DNA of 64,000 nt, taken from contig NC_088305.1 in NCBI RefSeq assembly GCF_032854445.1, positions 21,864,955-21,928,954 on the forward strand, written 5' to 3'. Positions 44,336 to 53,217 of the stretch are shown here, piece by piece. The first letter of the stretch is position 1, and each line of letters opens with the position of its first letter. A model generated the notes under the pieces. That model made no database searches, had not been told where the DNA came from, and saw only the letters and a program-made list of their open reading frames with translations. This DNA is from Liolophura sinensis. Taxonomy: Eukaryota > Mollusca > Polyplacophora > Chitonida > Chitonidae. The position numbers and the translations under genes are program-made.

Positions 44336-45382
44336 ATGACATCGGGGAGTATATATAAAGTTTCACATCCGTTATATTACACACCGTCGGGAAAAGCAGC
44401 GTTCAGCGGATTTAAGGCGTTGTATAAGGCGGCCAGAGAGATCGATAAAACTATAACTTACAAAAAAGGAAGAGAGTGGTTATCTAGTCAAGATACATAC
44501 TCTTTACATAAGCCGGCAAAAAGGCGCTTTAGGAGAAACAGAGTTTCTCAAACGGTATAGACTTAATATGGGAAGCCGATCTCGTGGATATGAAAAGTTT
44601 GTCTCGAAAAACAACGGTTTATTTTCAAAATTTGCTTTCCTAGTACCGATAAAGGCCAAAACCGGAAACGATATCGTCAGCGCATTCGGGAAGATATTTA
44701 AATCGGGTAGAAAACCGCTATACCTAAGAACAGACGAGGGCTCTGAATTTCCAAGCCTTCCTAAAAAGGGAAAATGTCTATTATTTCCACACCCACAACG
44801 AAACGAAGTGCGCTGTTGGGTGAGATTTAACCGAACTTTAAAATCTAGGATGTTTAAATACTTTACCTCGCACAATACTCGGAAATATGTAGATGTTTTA
44901 CGAGATCTCGTCACTGGGTATAACAAAGCCTATCACAGAAGTATAAAGATGGCGCCTAAAGACGTGGATGAAACTAACGATGACGGAGTCAGGCGAAATT
45001 TGTACGGCAAAGAGAAATTTCACACCGTTCCTAAATACAAGTTCAAAATTGGAGATTTGGTGCGAATCAGCAAGAGGTCAAGAGGACGTTCGAAAAGGGT
45101 TATCTTCCCTCATGGACTGACGAAATATTTAAAGTCGGGACGAGGCCACCACGCGATCCTGTTGTGTACAAACTGGTAGATTTTAACGGCGAGGATCTAA
45201 AAGGAACATTTTACGAGCCAGAGCTTCAAAAAGTTACCAAAGGAGATGACGCTTATTATACCGTGGAGAAAATATTGAAAACGTCCAGGTGCAAAGGCAG
45301 AAAGAAATATTTCGTCAAATGGCTAGGTTGGCCCGATACGTTTAACAGTTGGGTGTCTGAGACCTCTATGAAAAAGCTATAA
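44336..45382 (+). pseudogene. Polinton copy 2 integrase with chromodomain, decayed
   Basis: Retrovirus-like integrase that inserts Polinton DNA. N-terminal helical part at 44336-44560 (WLSSQDTYSLHKPAKRRF). The core starts across a frame change near 44560 with a plus-strand EADLVDM; YLRTDEGSEF holds the second Asp. Where the family has Glu before RFNRTLK, this copy reads WVRFNRTLK, so the third catalytic residue seems lost. The C-terminal SH3-like part (KFKIGDLVRISK) and a chromodomain at 45164-45382 (YYTVEKILK, KYFVKWLGWPDTFNSW) follow after another shift. A TATATAAA box sits just upstream at about 44352. Confidence 0.85.
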
Positions 45383-45418
45383 AACCTCCCGAATTTTCAC
45401 CCCTTTTTATCAGTCAAC

Positions 45419-45810
45419 ATGTACGACCTAACGCACGTCAAGGAGCACAAAAATCAATATATAGCTATACTCGTGTTAAATCCGGGGTTATTTTCCACGT
45501 GTATCGCTGCCATCAATTTGACATACTCCTGTTCACGAATATATAACTTTATTGCGGAAACTACAACGCCAGATGTGATAGTGACGTCACGAAACGAATC
45601 TCTTATGTTCTCGATCGCTTCGAATCGACCGCAGAATAGCCGTTAACTTTTGTAAAGTGCAGGCCACTGTGCGAGTCGATATTAGATTCGTGTTAACCGA
45701 AATACCAACCATCAGTGGTATTTGGTTAACAGAACCCCAGTGGGAATTAGTCCAGTTATATCTTCCTAAGATAAATGAGTTTATCCTGGACGTTACAAAA
45801 AATAATTAAC
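45419..45810 (+). pseudogene. Unrecognised Polinton ORF between integrase and ATPase
   Basis: A 75-codon frame (MYDLTHVKEHKNQYIAILVL) that stops at 45646 and appears to continue one base out of phase to 45810 (VRVDIRFVLTEIPTISGIWL). It lies where other Polintons carry small structural or accessory genes. No family recognised. Confidence 0.45.
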
Positions 45811-45811
45811 A

Positions 45812-46108
45812 AATGTTTAGCGTATTTCGCTATCTTCGAAATCTGTTCGAGTTAAACGGTTTGCGCGGTACTGTAGCAGTCACCCTGAATGGACAAACTA
45901 CATTAAGGCTGTTGATAATGCGGACAAACATCGTAGAGTAGTCCGTGCCATGTTCGACGATGGGCAAATGAACGAAGGCCGTCTGTGGGTGTTGGAAATT
46001 GTGACCCGTGACATTTCCTCAAACCTGGGAAGCCCTGTGGGTGAGAACATTTCGAAACTTTACAAAACACAGCTGAACTCTGAAATTACCACACTTCATA
46101 ATTTGTGA
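45812..46108 (+). pseudogene. Small Polinton ORF overlapping ATPase start
   Basis: Begins MFSVFRYLRNLFELNG, then after one frame change reads through DGQMNEGRLWVLEIVTRDIS to a TGA at 46106-46108 that overlaps the ATPase ATG (TGATG). The NEGRLxVLExxTRD block resembles a small conserved ORF I recall from other Polintons; its role is unknown. The overlap suggests translational coupling in the ancestor. Confidence 0.5.
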
Positions 46109-46494
46109 TGGACACGAGGTGGAAACATCCCTTTTCGTGCGTTTTAGCGGGTCCGTCTGGAAGCGGAAAGATATCTTTTATAACAGAGTTTATTCGCAAT
46201 ATCTCGGAACTCATGAACCCTTCTCCCGACAGAACAATCTGGTGTTACGGAGAATACCAGTCTGGGTTTGAAGATTTACCTCGGGTAAAGGATTGGGTGT
46301 ACTATCGCAGTTGGATTCAAGGATAAAAAACTCATCGTTATCGATGACCTCATTTCTGAGACGAATCGCGGCGTAACAAATCTTTTCACGAAAGGCAGTC
46401 ATCACAGAAATGCGAGTGTGTTTTACATCACTCAAAATGTATTCAACCAAAATAAAGAAAACAGAACTATAAGTCTAAATATTCACTGTCTGGT
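46108..46494 (+). pseudogene. Polinton copy 2 packaging-type ATPase, 5' part
   Basis: FtsK/HerA-type ATPase presumed to drive DNA packaging. Starts MDTRWKHPFSCVLAG with P-loop AGPSGSGKISF (Lys then Ile where Thr/Ser is usual). After a frameshift near 46320 the Walker B-like KKLIVIDDLISE and a downstream GSHHRNASVFYITQN are still recognisable. At 46494 it is cut by LINE copy E and continues at 51066. Confidence 0.85.
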
Positions 46495-46943
46495 GTCTCT
46501 GGTGAGGTCTAAATTGGACTATGGATCCATCATTTACGGTTCCGCTAGGAAGTCGTATATTAAAATGTTATAGGAAAATGGATCCTGTCCATCATCAAGG
46601 TTTGAGGCTCAGCCTTGGTGCTTTTAGAACCTCACCAGTAGAAAATTTATACGTGGAGGCTAATGAACCTTCTTTATATAACCGACGTATTAAACTTAGC
46701 CTTCAATATGCTACAAAGCTTAAAGCTCATCCAACAAACCCTGCCTACGACTGTGTTTTCCAATCCATTATATGTAGACAAATATAATAAATGTCCTAAC
46801 AAGATCCCTTCGTTCGGTCTTCGCATACGGGACCATATTGTGGGAGCTAACATCAAGCTGGAAGATATAGCTCCGGTGTCTTTTCCGGAGTTTCCTCCAT
46901 GGCTTCTCCCACAACCTAAACTAATATTTGATCTACGTAAATA
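46495..46943 (+). pseudogene. LINE copy E ORF2 fragment, post-RT region
   Basis: Encodes SLVRSKLDYGSIIYGSARKS through PSLYNRRIKLSLQYATKLKA up to SFPEFPPWLLPQPKLIF. It includes an early frame break near 46570 (extra bases at KMLYRKMDP) and another near 46760. Resembles copy B residues about 797-940. Cut at 46943 by Tc1-like element 1. Confidence 0.85.
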
Positions 46944-48457
46944 TACTACCGGGCAAAAGAAAAGTATAACTTTTAAATGCAGTTTTTTCTATGGAAAAAT
47001 AAGTTGAATAAGTTTGAACGTTGTGCGAATACGTTTGCACATAAGCACCCTGTGTACACGTCACTTTTTAACGAGATTCATTGAAATTGGTGTAAGACAT
47101 CATGAAAAATCGGAAAAACAGAGTTTCGGGCCCTTTTGAAAATTCTCGATAATGACCGCCGTATAAATACCGATGTAGCACATGGTAAGGGTGCCGAAAC
47201 TCGCACAAGCAGAACGTGATAGAGCCACTGGTATGGCCGACATGGGGGCCAGCCAACACCACATTGCCAGAACATTCAATTGCAGTCAAGCCACCATCAG
47301 CAGACTGTTGGGTCGTTACCACCTAACAGGCAGGACACAAGATCGGGCAGGCCAAGTGTTACAACGCCTGGCGAAGACCGGTACATCCGCACAATCCACC
47401 TGCGTAACCGGTTTGTGACGGCGACGTCAACGGCGGAAACGGCACTGGGACACCCCATCAGCAGACGCACAGTCTTACGACGACTCCGTGTGAGTGGTAT
47501 CAGAGCCTATCGCCCCTTCCATGGAATGGCATTGACTCCTCTACACCGTCAAAACAGGCTGCGTTGGGCAAGAGTTGAACGTCGATGGCAGCGACGAGAC
47601 TGGGAAAGGGTGCTGTTTACTGATTAGAGCCGATATAACCTCTTCAGAAATGATGGCCGAATTCGTGTGTATCGACGCAGGGGAGAGCGATTGGCACAAA
47701 ACTGCATTCAATGTGTCCACCTTTTTGGTGCTGGTGGGGTGCTTGTATGGGGCGGAATTTGTGGACAGGTGAGAACGAGATTGGTCATCATCCAGGGAAA
47801 TCTGACTGGCCAAAAATACCGAGATGAAATATTGGAACCTGTTGTGGTGCCATTCGTGCATCAACAGCAAAGGGGTATCCTTTTGCAGCAGGACAATACA
47901 CGACCTCATACCGCCAGAGTTGTACTAAATTATCTGGACACCCTTGATGTCAACGTGCTGCCTTGGCCAGCACGATCGCCAGACATGAATCCCTTAGAGC
48001 ATCTGTGGGATCGTCTTGATCTACGTCCGAGACAACGCGCCCCTCCCACACAAAACCGGCAACAGCTCGAACAGGCTTTATTTGAGGAGTGGGACAGAAT
48101 TCATGATGACGTCATCCGGCGGCTGACGACTTCCATGAGGAGACGTATTTTGGCTTTAATTGATGCAATGGGTGCTCACACACGCTACTAACGATCTGTC
48201 TTATGACATGATAGGACATTTGGTACACCTTTTTAAGGGAGTCCCTTTACTTGCATTTGTGTAATTTTTCAGATTTACCCCATGCCTTCTTTACTCGGCC
48301 TGACAGCAAGTGTAATATCCATATGGCCTTGAATTTTTGAACAGAACTTGGAAAATGGTTTATTGCAATATAATGCTTATCATGTTGATACTGTCTGTCT
48401 TTCTTTCTCTTTCTTGTGGCGCTGAACAAGGTTATACGTTTCTTTTGCCCGGTAGTT
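46944..48457 (+). mobile_element. Tc1-like transposon 1 (1.51 kb)
   Basis: Terminal inverted repeats begin ACTACCGGGCAAAAGAAA at both ends (46945-46962 and reverse complement at 48439-48456), with TA duplicated at 46942-46943 and 48458-48459. Removing it restores the LINE reading CGTAAATATAATAAATC. Contains one broken transposase gene. Confidence 0.93.
47182..48191 (+). pseudogene. Tc1-like DD34E transposase, broken
   Basis: N-terminal helix-turn-helix pair (KLAQAERDRATGMADMGASQ, HHIARTFNCSQATISRLLGR), then a frameshift near 47345. The catalytic domain has its first Asp in RVLFTD followed by an in-frame TAG at 47625-47627 where Tc1 proteins have Glu. After further shifts it reads QDNTRPHTARVVLNYL and SPDMNPLEHLWD, giving the second Asp and final Glu with 34 residues between them. 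Inactive. Confidence 0.9.
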
Positions 48458-48459
48458 TA

Positions 48460-48541
48460 TAATAAATCGAATATAAATCCTCTTATAATTCAGCAAGGTT
48501 TTGCTGAAATTAAAGCTAATTATATCGATTATAAATTTATA
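48460..48541 (+). pseudogene. LINE copy E ORF2 fragment between two Tc1 elements
   Basis: An 82-bp island of LINE sequence (SNINPLIIQQGFAEIKANY region) matching copy B about 15675-15760, trapped between Tc1-like elements 1 and 2. It proves both elements hit the same LINE copy. Confidence 0.88.
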
Positions 48542-48543
48542 TA

Positions 48544-50009
48544 AACTAGTGCTCAAAAGAAAGTATACAGCTGTTTGATCAGACATCAAATAAAAACGGA
48601 AAGAAATATATTTGAAATTATTTTTAATTCCATAAGAATATTCCATTTCACCTGAAACGTCCATACATACAGTTCATTAAATGGTGAAGGTTTGGTTTGA
48701 TGGTCAGTCAAAGAGATGTGGTGTCAACAGAACATTTACACGTTTGCAAAATTCAAATGAAGCATTTTTCCCTCTGGAAATGTCATTCAAATCATGCTCA
48801 GTAGCGAGTGTGGCCTCCATTGGCATTGATGCAGGCCACAACACGTCGCCGCATTGATTACGTCAGGCGTCGAATGACGTTAGGTGTGATTCGTTGCCAT
48901 TCTTGTTGGAGACACTCTTCCAGCTGTTCAACGGTCACAGGTGGTACTTGCAGTCTTCTGACTTGTCTGCCCAGGTGGTCCCACAAGTGCTCAATTGGAT
49001 TGAGGTCAGGTGAACATGCCGGCCATGGTAAGAGATCGATGTTGCCGCTCTGTAGAAAGTTGTTCGTCAATCTTGCAGTATGAGGTCTTGCATTATCATG
49101 CTGGTACAAAATTCCTCTTTGCTGTTGGTGGATGAATGGCACTACAACCGGTCGTAAAACTTCATCCGTGTATCTGCGAGCATTGAGGTTCCCATGAATC
49201 ACCACCAGCCTCGTCTTCAGATCGCCGCAGATGCCTCCCCACACCATCACACTACCACCTCTAAACGCTCGAACTTGCTGAAACGTTCCGTCGGAGAACA
49301 TTACCCGTGCCCATTCACGCCTATGCCAGCGTAGAACGCGCCTGGCCCATATCAGCCGACGACGTTGATTTTGAGGCGTCAGATAAACTCCACAATACGG
49401 TCGACGTGCCCTAATACCGTGTTGACGTAGTCGACGGTAGACTGTGTGTCGACTAATCGGGTGCCCTAGTGCCGTCGCCGCCGTTGACATTGCCGTTACG
49501 TTCCGATTGCGGAGGTGAATGGTCCGGATGTGTCGATCTTCAGTGGGGGTGGTGACGCGTGGTCGACCGCTCCTAGGCCTGTCGGATGTAACGCCTGTCT
49601 GCCGGAGTCGCTGCATAAGTCTGACGATAGTTGCTCTTGTGAAACCAAAGGTTCTGGCAATGGCGGCGTTGGTCGCTCCTTGCTGGGCCATGCCGACAGC
49701 TCTCTCTCGCTCAACTTGGCTCAAAAGTGGCATACCTCTGGTGTTTTTCTGACGACTGTGTTCCTAACGTTTCCCGTCGACTCATTTATACCGCCAAAAT
49801 GCACGTTCATGTCGTGTTACACGTGGAAGGGCCATTTTTCGATTTTATGCTAAGTTTAGGCAAATCTTGCTTTGTTGGGCCAGTTTGTTCCCTGGATGGA
49901 TCGGCGTTTACACGGGTAATAGGGCTCATCATGGATAATTTCTCAATTTTTTACTTTGCGCGATTTTTGTGTATTTGTTTTGGTGTATACTTTCTTTTGA
50001 GCACTAGTA
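48544..50009 (-). mobile_element. Tc1-like transposon 2 (1.47 kb), minus strand
   Basis: Inverted ends ACTAGTGCTCAAAAGAAAGT at 48545-48564 and the reverse complement at 49989-50008; TA duplicated at 48542-48543 and 50010-50011. A different family from element 1 (ends and protein differ) although both share CAAAAGAAA near the termini. It lies within the RNase H part of LINE copy E. Confidence 0.93.
48858..49733 (-). CDS. Tc1-like DD34E transposase with internal deletion, 291 aa
   Basis: One open frame from MPLLSQVERERAVGMAQQGA. Two helix-turn-helix domains (AAIARTFGFTRATIVRLMQR; HTVYRRLRQHGIRARRP) joined by a GRPR AT-hook-like motif (SGRPRVTTP), then the catalytic domain: first Asp in RVMFSDG, second in YQHDNARPHTAR, Glu in SPDLNPIEHLWD, with 34 residues between the last two. 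Compared with element 1, about 25 codons right after the first Asp are missing (MFSDGTFQQVRAF). The frame is preserved but a ~75-bp deletion beside the active site probably inactivates it. The frame ends soon after PNVIRRLT, slightly shorter than element 1. Confidence 0.85.
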   Translation of the reverse strand: MPLLSQVERERAVGMAQQGATNAAIARTFGFTRATIVRLMQRLRQTGVTSDRPRSGRPRVTTPTEDRHIRTIHLRNRNVTAMSTAATALGHPISRHTVYRRLRQHGIRARRPYCGVYLTPQNQRRRLIWARRVLRWHRREWARVMFSDGTFQQVRAFRGGSVMVWGGICGDLKTRLVVIHGNLNARRYTDEVLRPVVVPFIHQQQRGILYQHDNARPHTARLTNNFLQSGNIDLLPWPACSPDLNPIEHLWDHLGRQVRRLQVPPVTVEQLEECLQQEWQRITPNVIRRLT

Positions 50010-50011
50010 TA

Positions 50012-50791
50012 TAATGATGGGTCGAAGGATGGGGACAAGGTTGCGACTGCAGCTGTCATGGAGCAGCGAGTCTCTTCCTTGCGTCTTCCATCCTCTTCTT
50101 CAATATTCTCTGCCGAGGTCAGAGCTATACTCCTGGCCTTATCATATGTTTATTCTGGGTGTGCCCAAAGGGCAATGATATGCACTGACTCGTTGTCTTG
50201 CTTATTGGCAATACAGAATAATAAATTTAAAAATACCTTTATCCTTCAAATTTTAGCCATACATAGGAAATTAATTAGAAGAGGTAAAGATGTTATATTT
50301 TGCCAAGTCATGTTGGTATCCATGGAAACACAGTCGCAGACAGGGAGGCGAAAGCTGCCCTAAATAAACCCATATCTAAGATAAAAATCCCTTATACTGA
50401 CATGAAGTCCAATATTCTTAAATATATTCGTTGCATTTGGCAGGGTGAATAAAACTTGCAGGTCCATAATAAACTGCATGCTATTCATCCGGTCATTGGC
50501 TACAATAATTATACTTGCGAAAAGTCTCGAGATCAAAAAGTCTTAGGAAGGTGTCGTGTTGGGCATTCTCGTCTAACGCACAATTTCATGCCAGATGGGA
50601 GCAGTGCTCCCGAGTGCGTTGGATGCGATGCCCAATATGGCATCAAACATATCTTGGTTGACTGTGTAGACTTTGCCCAAGTTCGGCAGAGATTCTACAC
50701 GGTCTACTCTATATATGATTTATTTGACAGCATCGCTGGCGATGTTGTCATCAATTATTTGAACGCCATTGGCCGTTATCACAAGATTTAA
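50012..50791 (+). pseudogene. LINE copy E ORF2 fragment, RNase H to C-terminus
   Basis: Continues RNase H (SSSSIFSAEVRAILLALSYV, ICTDSLSCLLAIQN), with a 7-bp deletion near 50303 that removes part of the CWIPSH motif, a TAA at about 50449, and the C-terminal Cys/His segment CVGCDAQYGIKHILVDC. The FSAEVRA reading keeps the RNase H Glu. Ends at 50791 as in copy B. Confidence 0.88.
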
Positions 50792-51065
50792 TATGTAAAT
50801 ATTTATCTGTAAAGTTATATATACATTTCTTGATATATTATTTTTAAAAATGTAAGGGCTTTCGACTTTTTAACTGTTTTGGTTATTCTAATCTGGTTTT
50901 AAACATGTCTAAACATTTGTTTCCATTTTTTGATGTTCTCACCACCATATCGGAAACCTCAACCGCCTCGTGTATCGACCTTGCTCTCGCCACGATATGG
51001 CTGAAATATTGCCGATGTGGCGTTAAACCATAATCATTCATTCATTCATTCATTCACTATCTGGT
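50792..51065 (+). other. LINE copy E 3' UTR and (ATTC)n tail
   Basis: Short 3' UTR ending GGCTGAAATATTGCCG and GCGTTAAACC, (ATTC)n at about 51035-51055, then the right target duplication (51052-51065). Confidence 0.88.
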
Positions 51066-51310
51066 AGTATTTTAAAATCCCAGAGACGCATCGCAAATAA
51101 CCCATTTAGCGAAGCAAATGTATTCGGGAGATACAAGATTCTTTCAAGATGCATTTAAAGGCGCTACATCCAAAGCATATGGTAACTTATTAATCGATCT
51201 GAAGCAGGGCACGCCTGAACATCTGCGTTTGAGCACGAACATTTACCCGGGAGAAATTCAGTGCGTTTATATGAAAAAAAAAGTATGAGAATAGACTCAT
51301 CCAGTTAACC
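51066..51310 (+). pseudogene. Polinton copy 2 ATPase, 3' part
   Basis: Resumes the ATPase gene after LINE copy E: QRRIANNPFSEANVFGRYKI, FFQDAFKGATSKAYGNLLID, LKQGTPEHLRLSTNIYPGEI. It ends near 51280-51290, where AAAAAAAAAG makes the exact stop unclear. Together with 46108-46494 this spans the expected ATPase length. Confidence 0.75.
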
Positions 51311-51368
51311 GACCAATTCCGACGATATGTCTTAACGACTACAGAAACATGCACCTATTTTAAGCGTT

Positions 51369-51653
51369 TTGATGAAAACGACAGGAAAAGTTCTTCGAAA
51401 TATAATTCAAGGAGCGGACAAAGAATTGATTGACTGTTTGTGCGAATGCGGGAAAAACGTATTAAAAGGCAACGTGCCAATAACTAAGGCTGAAAAGATC
51501 AAATTGTCGAAGCACAAGCGAAGTGAAAAAAGCATCAGTCAGAACAAGGGACAGCTAATGAAAGGCGGATTCCTTGGAGCCCTCCTAGCTCCATTAGAAG
51601 CTTCGGTGTTAGGACCTATCGTGTCTGGTATTTTCGGAAATGGAACACGCTAA
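51369..51653 (+). CDS. Small basic protein with GGFLGALLAP motif (capsid-type)
   Basis: A 94-codon open frame, likely from MKTTGKVLRNIIQGADKELI. It is Lys-rich and has NKGQLMKGGFLGALLAPLEA near the end, a Gly-rich hydrophobic segment that I recall from small core/minor capsid-type proteins of Polintons. It sits directly after the ATPase in the same direction. One of the few undamaged frames of copy 2. Function inferred from position and motif only. Confidence 0.6.
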   Translation: MMKTTGKVLRNIIQGADKELIDCLCECGKNVLKGNVPITKAEKIKLSKHKRSEKSISQNKGQLMKGGFLGALLAPLEASVLGPIVSGIFGNGTR

Positions 51654-51840
51654 AAAAATGGCTTTGATAGAGCCCACTACTTACGACAACAACCCCTAGT
51701 CAGTCCTACAATTCGTACCATGAACAACCTCGACAAGGATATGAACGCTATATTACAATGAACAGAACTGTCGGAAGGCGATAAGGTGAAACTATACAAT
51801 CAAGCCCTTCAAAAATACGTTATTTAAGGAAAAGTATATC
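51643..51840 (+). pseudogene. Small Polinton ORF (MEHAKKMALIEP), frameshifted
   Basis: Starts MEHAKKMALIEPTTYDNNP, overlapping the end of the previous ORF, then breaks. Later frames read NNLDKDMNAIL and SEGDKVKLYNQALQKYVI. The AKKM-LV/I-P and DKVKLYNQ blocks are typical of a conserved small Polinton ORF in my recollection; role unknown. Confidence 0.55.
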
Positions 51841-51959
51841 GCCTTTTAACCGCCTCTCGCGGTGAAGATAGCCGACGGCCCAGTCACTCGACCGGAAACT
51901 GCCCCCGCAGAACCTATCCCGGACAATATTAAAACAGTGTAGACAGTGTACCTACGAGC

Positions 51960-52376
51960 ATGAAAAAGAAAACGGAACTTTTGCTTAATTTGAAGAAGTC
52001 ACGCGGTAACATGGGCTGGAATGATAAAGGAGGCGGACGTCAGATTCCGACCAAGCCCTGACACCAGACTATGAGAACGAGAATTTCATCCGAACGTACA
52101 TGAACCTCTTTACCCACCGGGGAAAGCGTTTCACGACGAGGGAAACAATATCAAGCGCACCACGTTCGACGGAGGCCACACGCTGTTTTGTTTCGACTTG
52201 ACCCCCAGCCTCCACGACGATCACCAACTGAACCTGGTACAAAAAGGAGATTTGCGCCTGGAGATGCGGTTTGCCAAACCACTGCCGGAAACCATTAACG
52301 TGGTGTGCTACGCTGAATTCAGCAATATCATGGAAACAGACCAAAGCCGAAACGTGCTCTGTGACTTCGCCAGTTG
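51960..52376 (+). pseudogene. Polinton capsid-type protein, C-terminal remnant
   Basis: A short GNMGWNDKGGGRQIP segment is followed closely by TFDGGHTLFCFDLTPSLHDD, VQKGDLRLEMRFAKPLPETI and NVVCYAEFSNIMETDQSRNV, stopping just before the protease. The latter blocks resemble the C-terminal part of a Polinton jelly-roll capsid protein. Because capsid proteins are several hundred residues long, most of the gene is missing here. Assignment is tentative. Confidence 0.5.
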
Positions 52377-52394
52377 AACAGCCAAAACAACAAC

Positions 52395-52894
52395 ATGGAC
52401 AGGGTACAATTGCGACGTGTGCTACAGACGGACGTGTTTACCCGGGGTGTGGTGGGGGAGGGGGGTGTCTACCCTCGAGACCACCTCCCCCTATCCTGCG
52501 TCATTAACCAAACACGTGCCTTCGCCCGGGACAACATTGGGTGGCCGTCTTCATAGACAGGTGGTCCAACCCATCCCATCTCCGGGGTGAATACTTTGAT
52601 TCCTACGGACTCCCATCCCTCTACCCCGATATCACCGCTTGGCTTAACCGTGGAACATACCACTGCACGTGGAACGATCGGCGGCTGCAGAGTCTGGACA
52701 CGGCCGTGTGCGGCCAATATTGTGTGTATTACTTAACCCAGCGAGCTCGAGGTCGTCCCATGGACGCTATTGTACACACGTTAGACACATCGTGTACGAC
52801 TTACGATAACAACTTACGGGTGTTCGATTGGGTGGATCGCCAGTTTGGGATCCATCCCCCGTTTTTTCAACACCCGTTGACTGTAAAGAAATAA
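52395..52894 (+). pseudogene. Polinton adenain-like cysteine protease, frameshifted
   Basis: Starts MDRVQLRRVLQTDVFTRGV at 52395, just after the capsid-type gene. A frame change in the G-rich stretch (52450-52470) is followed by QHWVAVFIDRW, with the likely catalytic His, and VCGQYCVYYLTQRARG, with the catalytic Cys and preceding Gln. The end is intact at 52894. Family role: maturation of capsid precursors. Missing entirely from copy 1. Confidence 0.8.
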
Positions 52895-53217
52895 ATGAAA
52901 TAACGTTCTTTTTTCCCCTAGTTCGATCTGTTATGCATTCAACGTTCTTGTTTCCCTGTTCGACCTGTTATGACATATATTATGAAATAAAAAAAGAGAC
53001 CTTGAGACTCACATACCGTAGTGGTTTGACTTTTTTTAAATTATAAGTATGAACTTTTTTAACGCTAACACAACATAACATAACAAGAATGAACAAATCA
53101 GCCAGGCCTGCCTGCCTCCCCCTGTCAGGTGGTTTTAACTTTTTAACTTTTGAATGACTGTTAACGACAAACACATGAAAACAGGAGCGGGGTTTGTATG
53201 GTATACATAGCATGGAT

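Larger units (their letters stand above)
46495..51051 (+). mobile_element. LINE copy E, 5'-truncated, inside Polinton ATPase
   Basis: Same family as copy B, beginning in ORF2 at the position of copy B 15237 and ending in the shared 3' UTR and (ATTC)n tail. Flanked by ATTCACTGTCTGGT (46481-46494) and ATTCACTATCTGGT (51052-51065), a 14-bp duplication with one mismatch. LINE sequence is present at 46495-46943, 48460-48541 and 50012-51051; two Tc1-like elements occupy the gaps. Confidence 0.92.
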
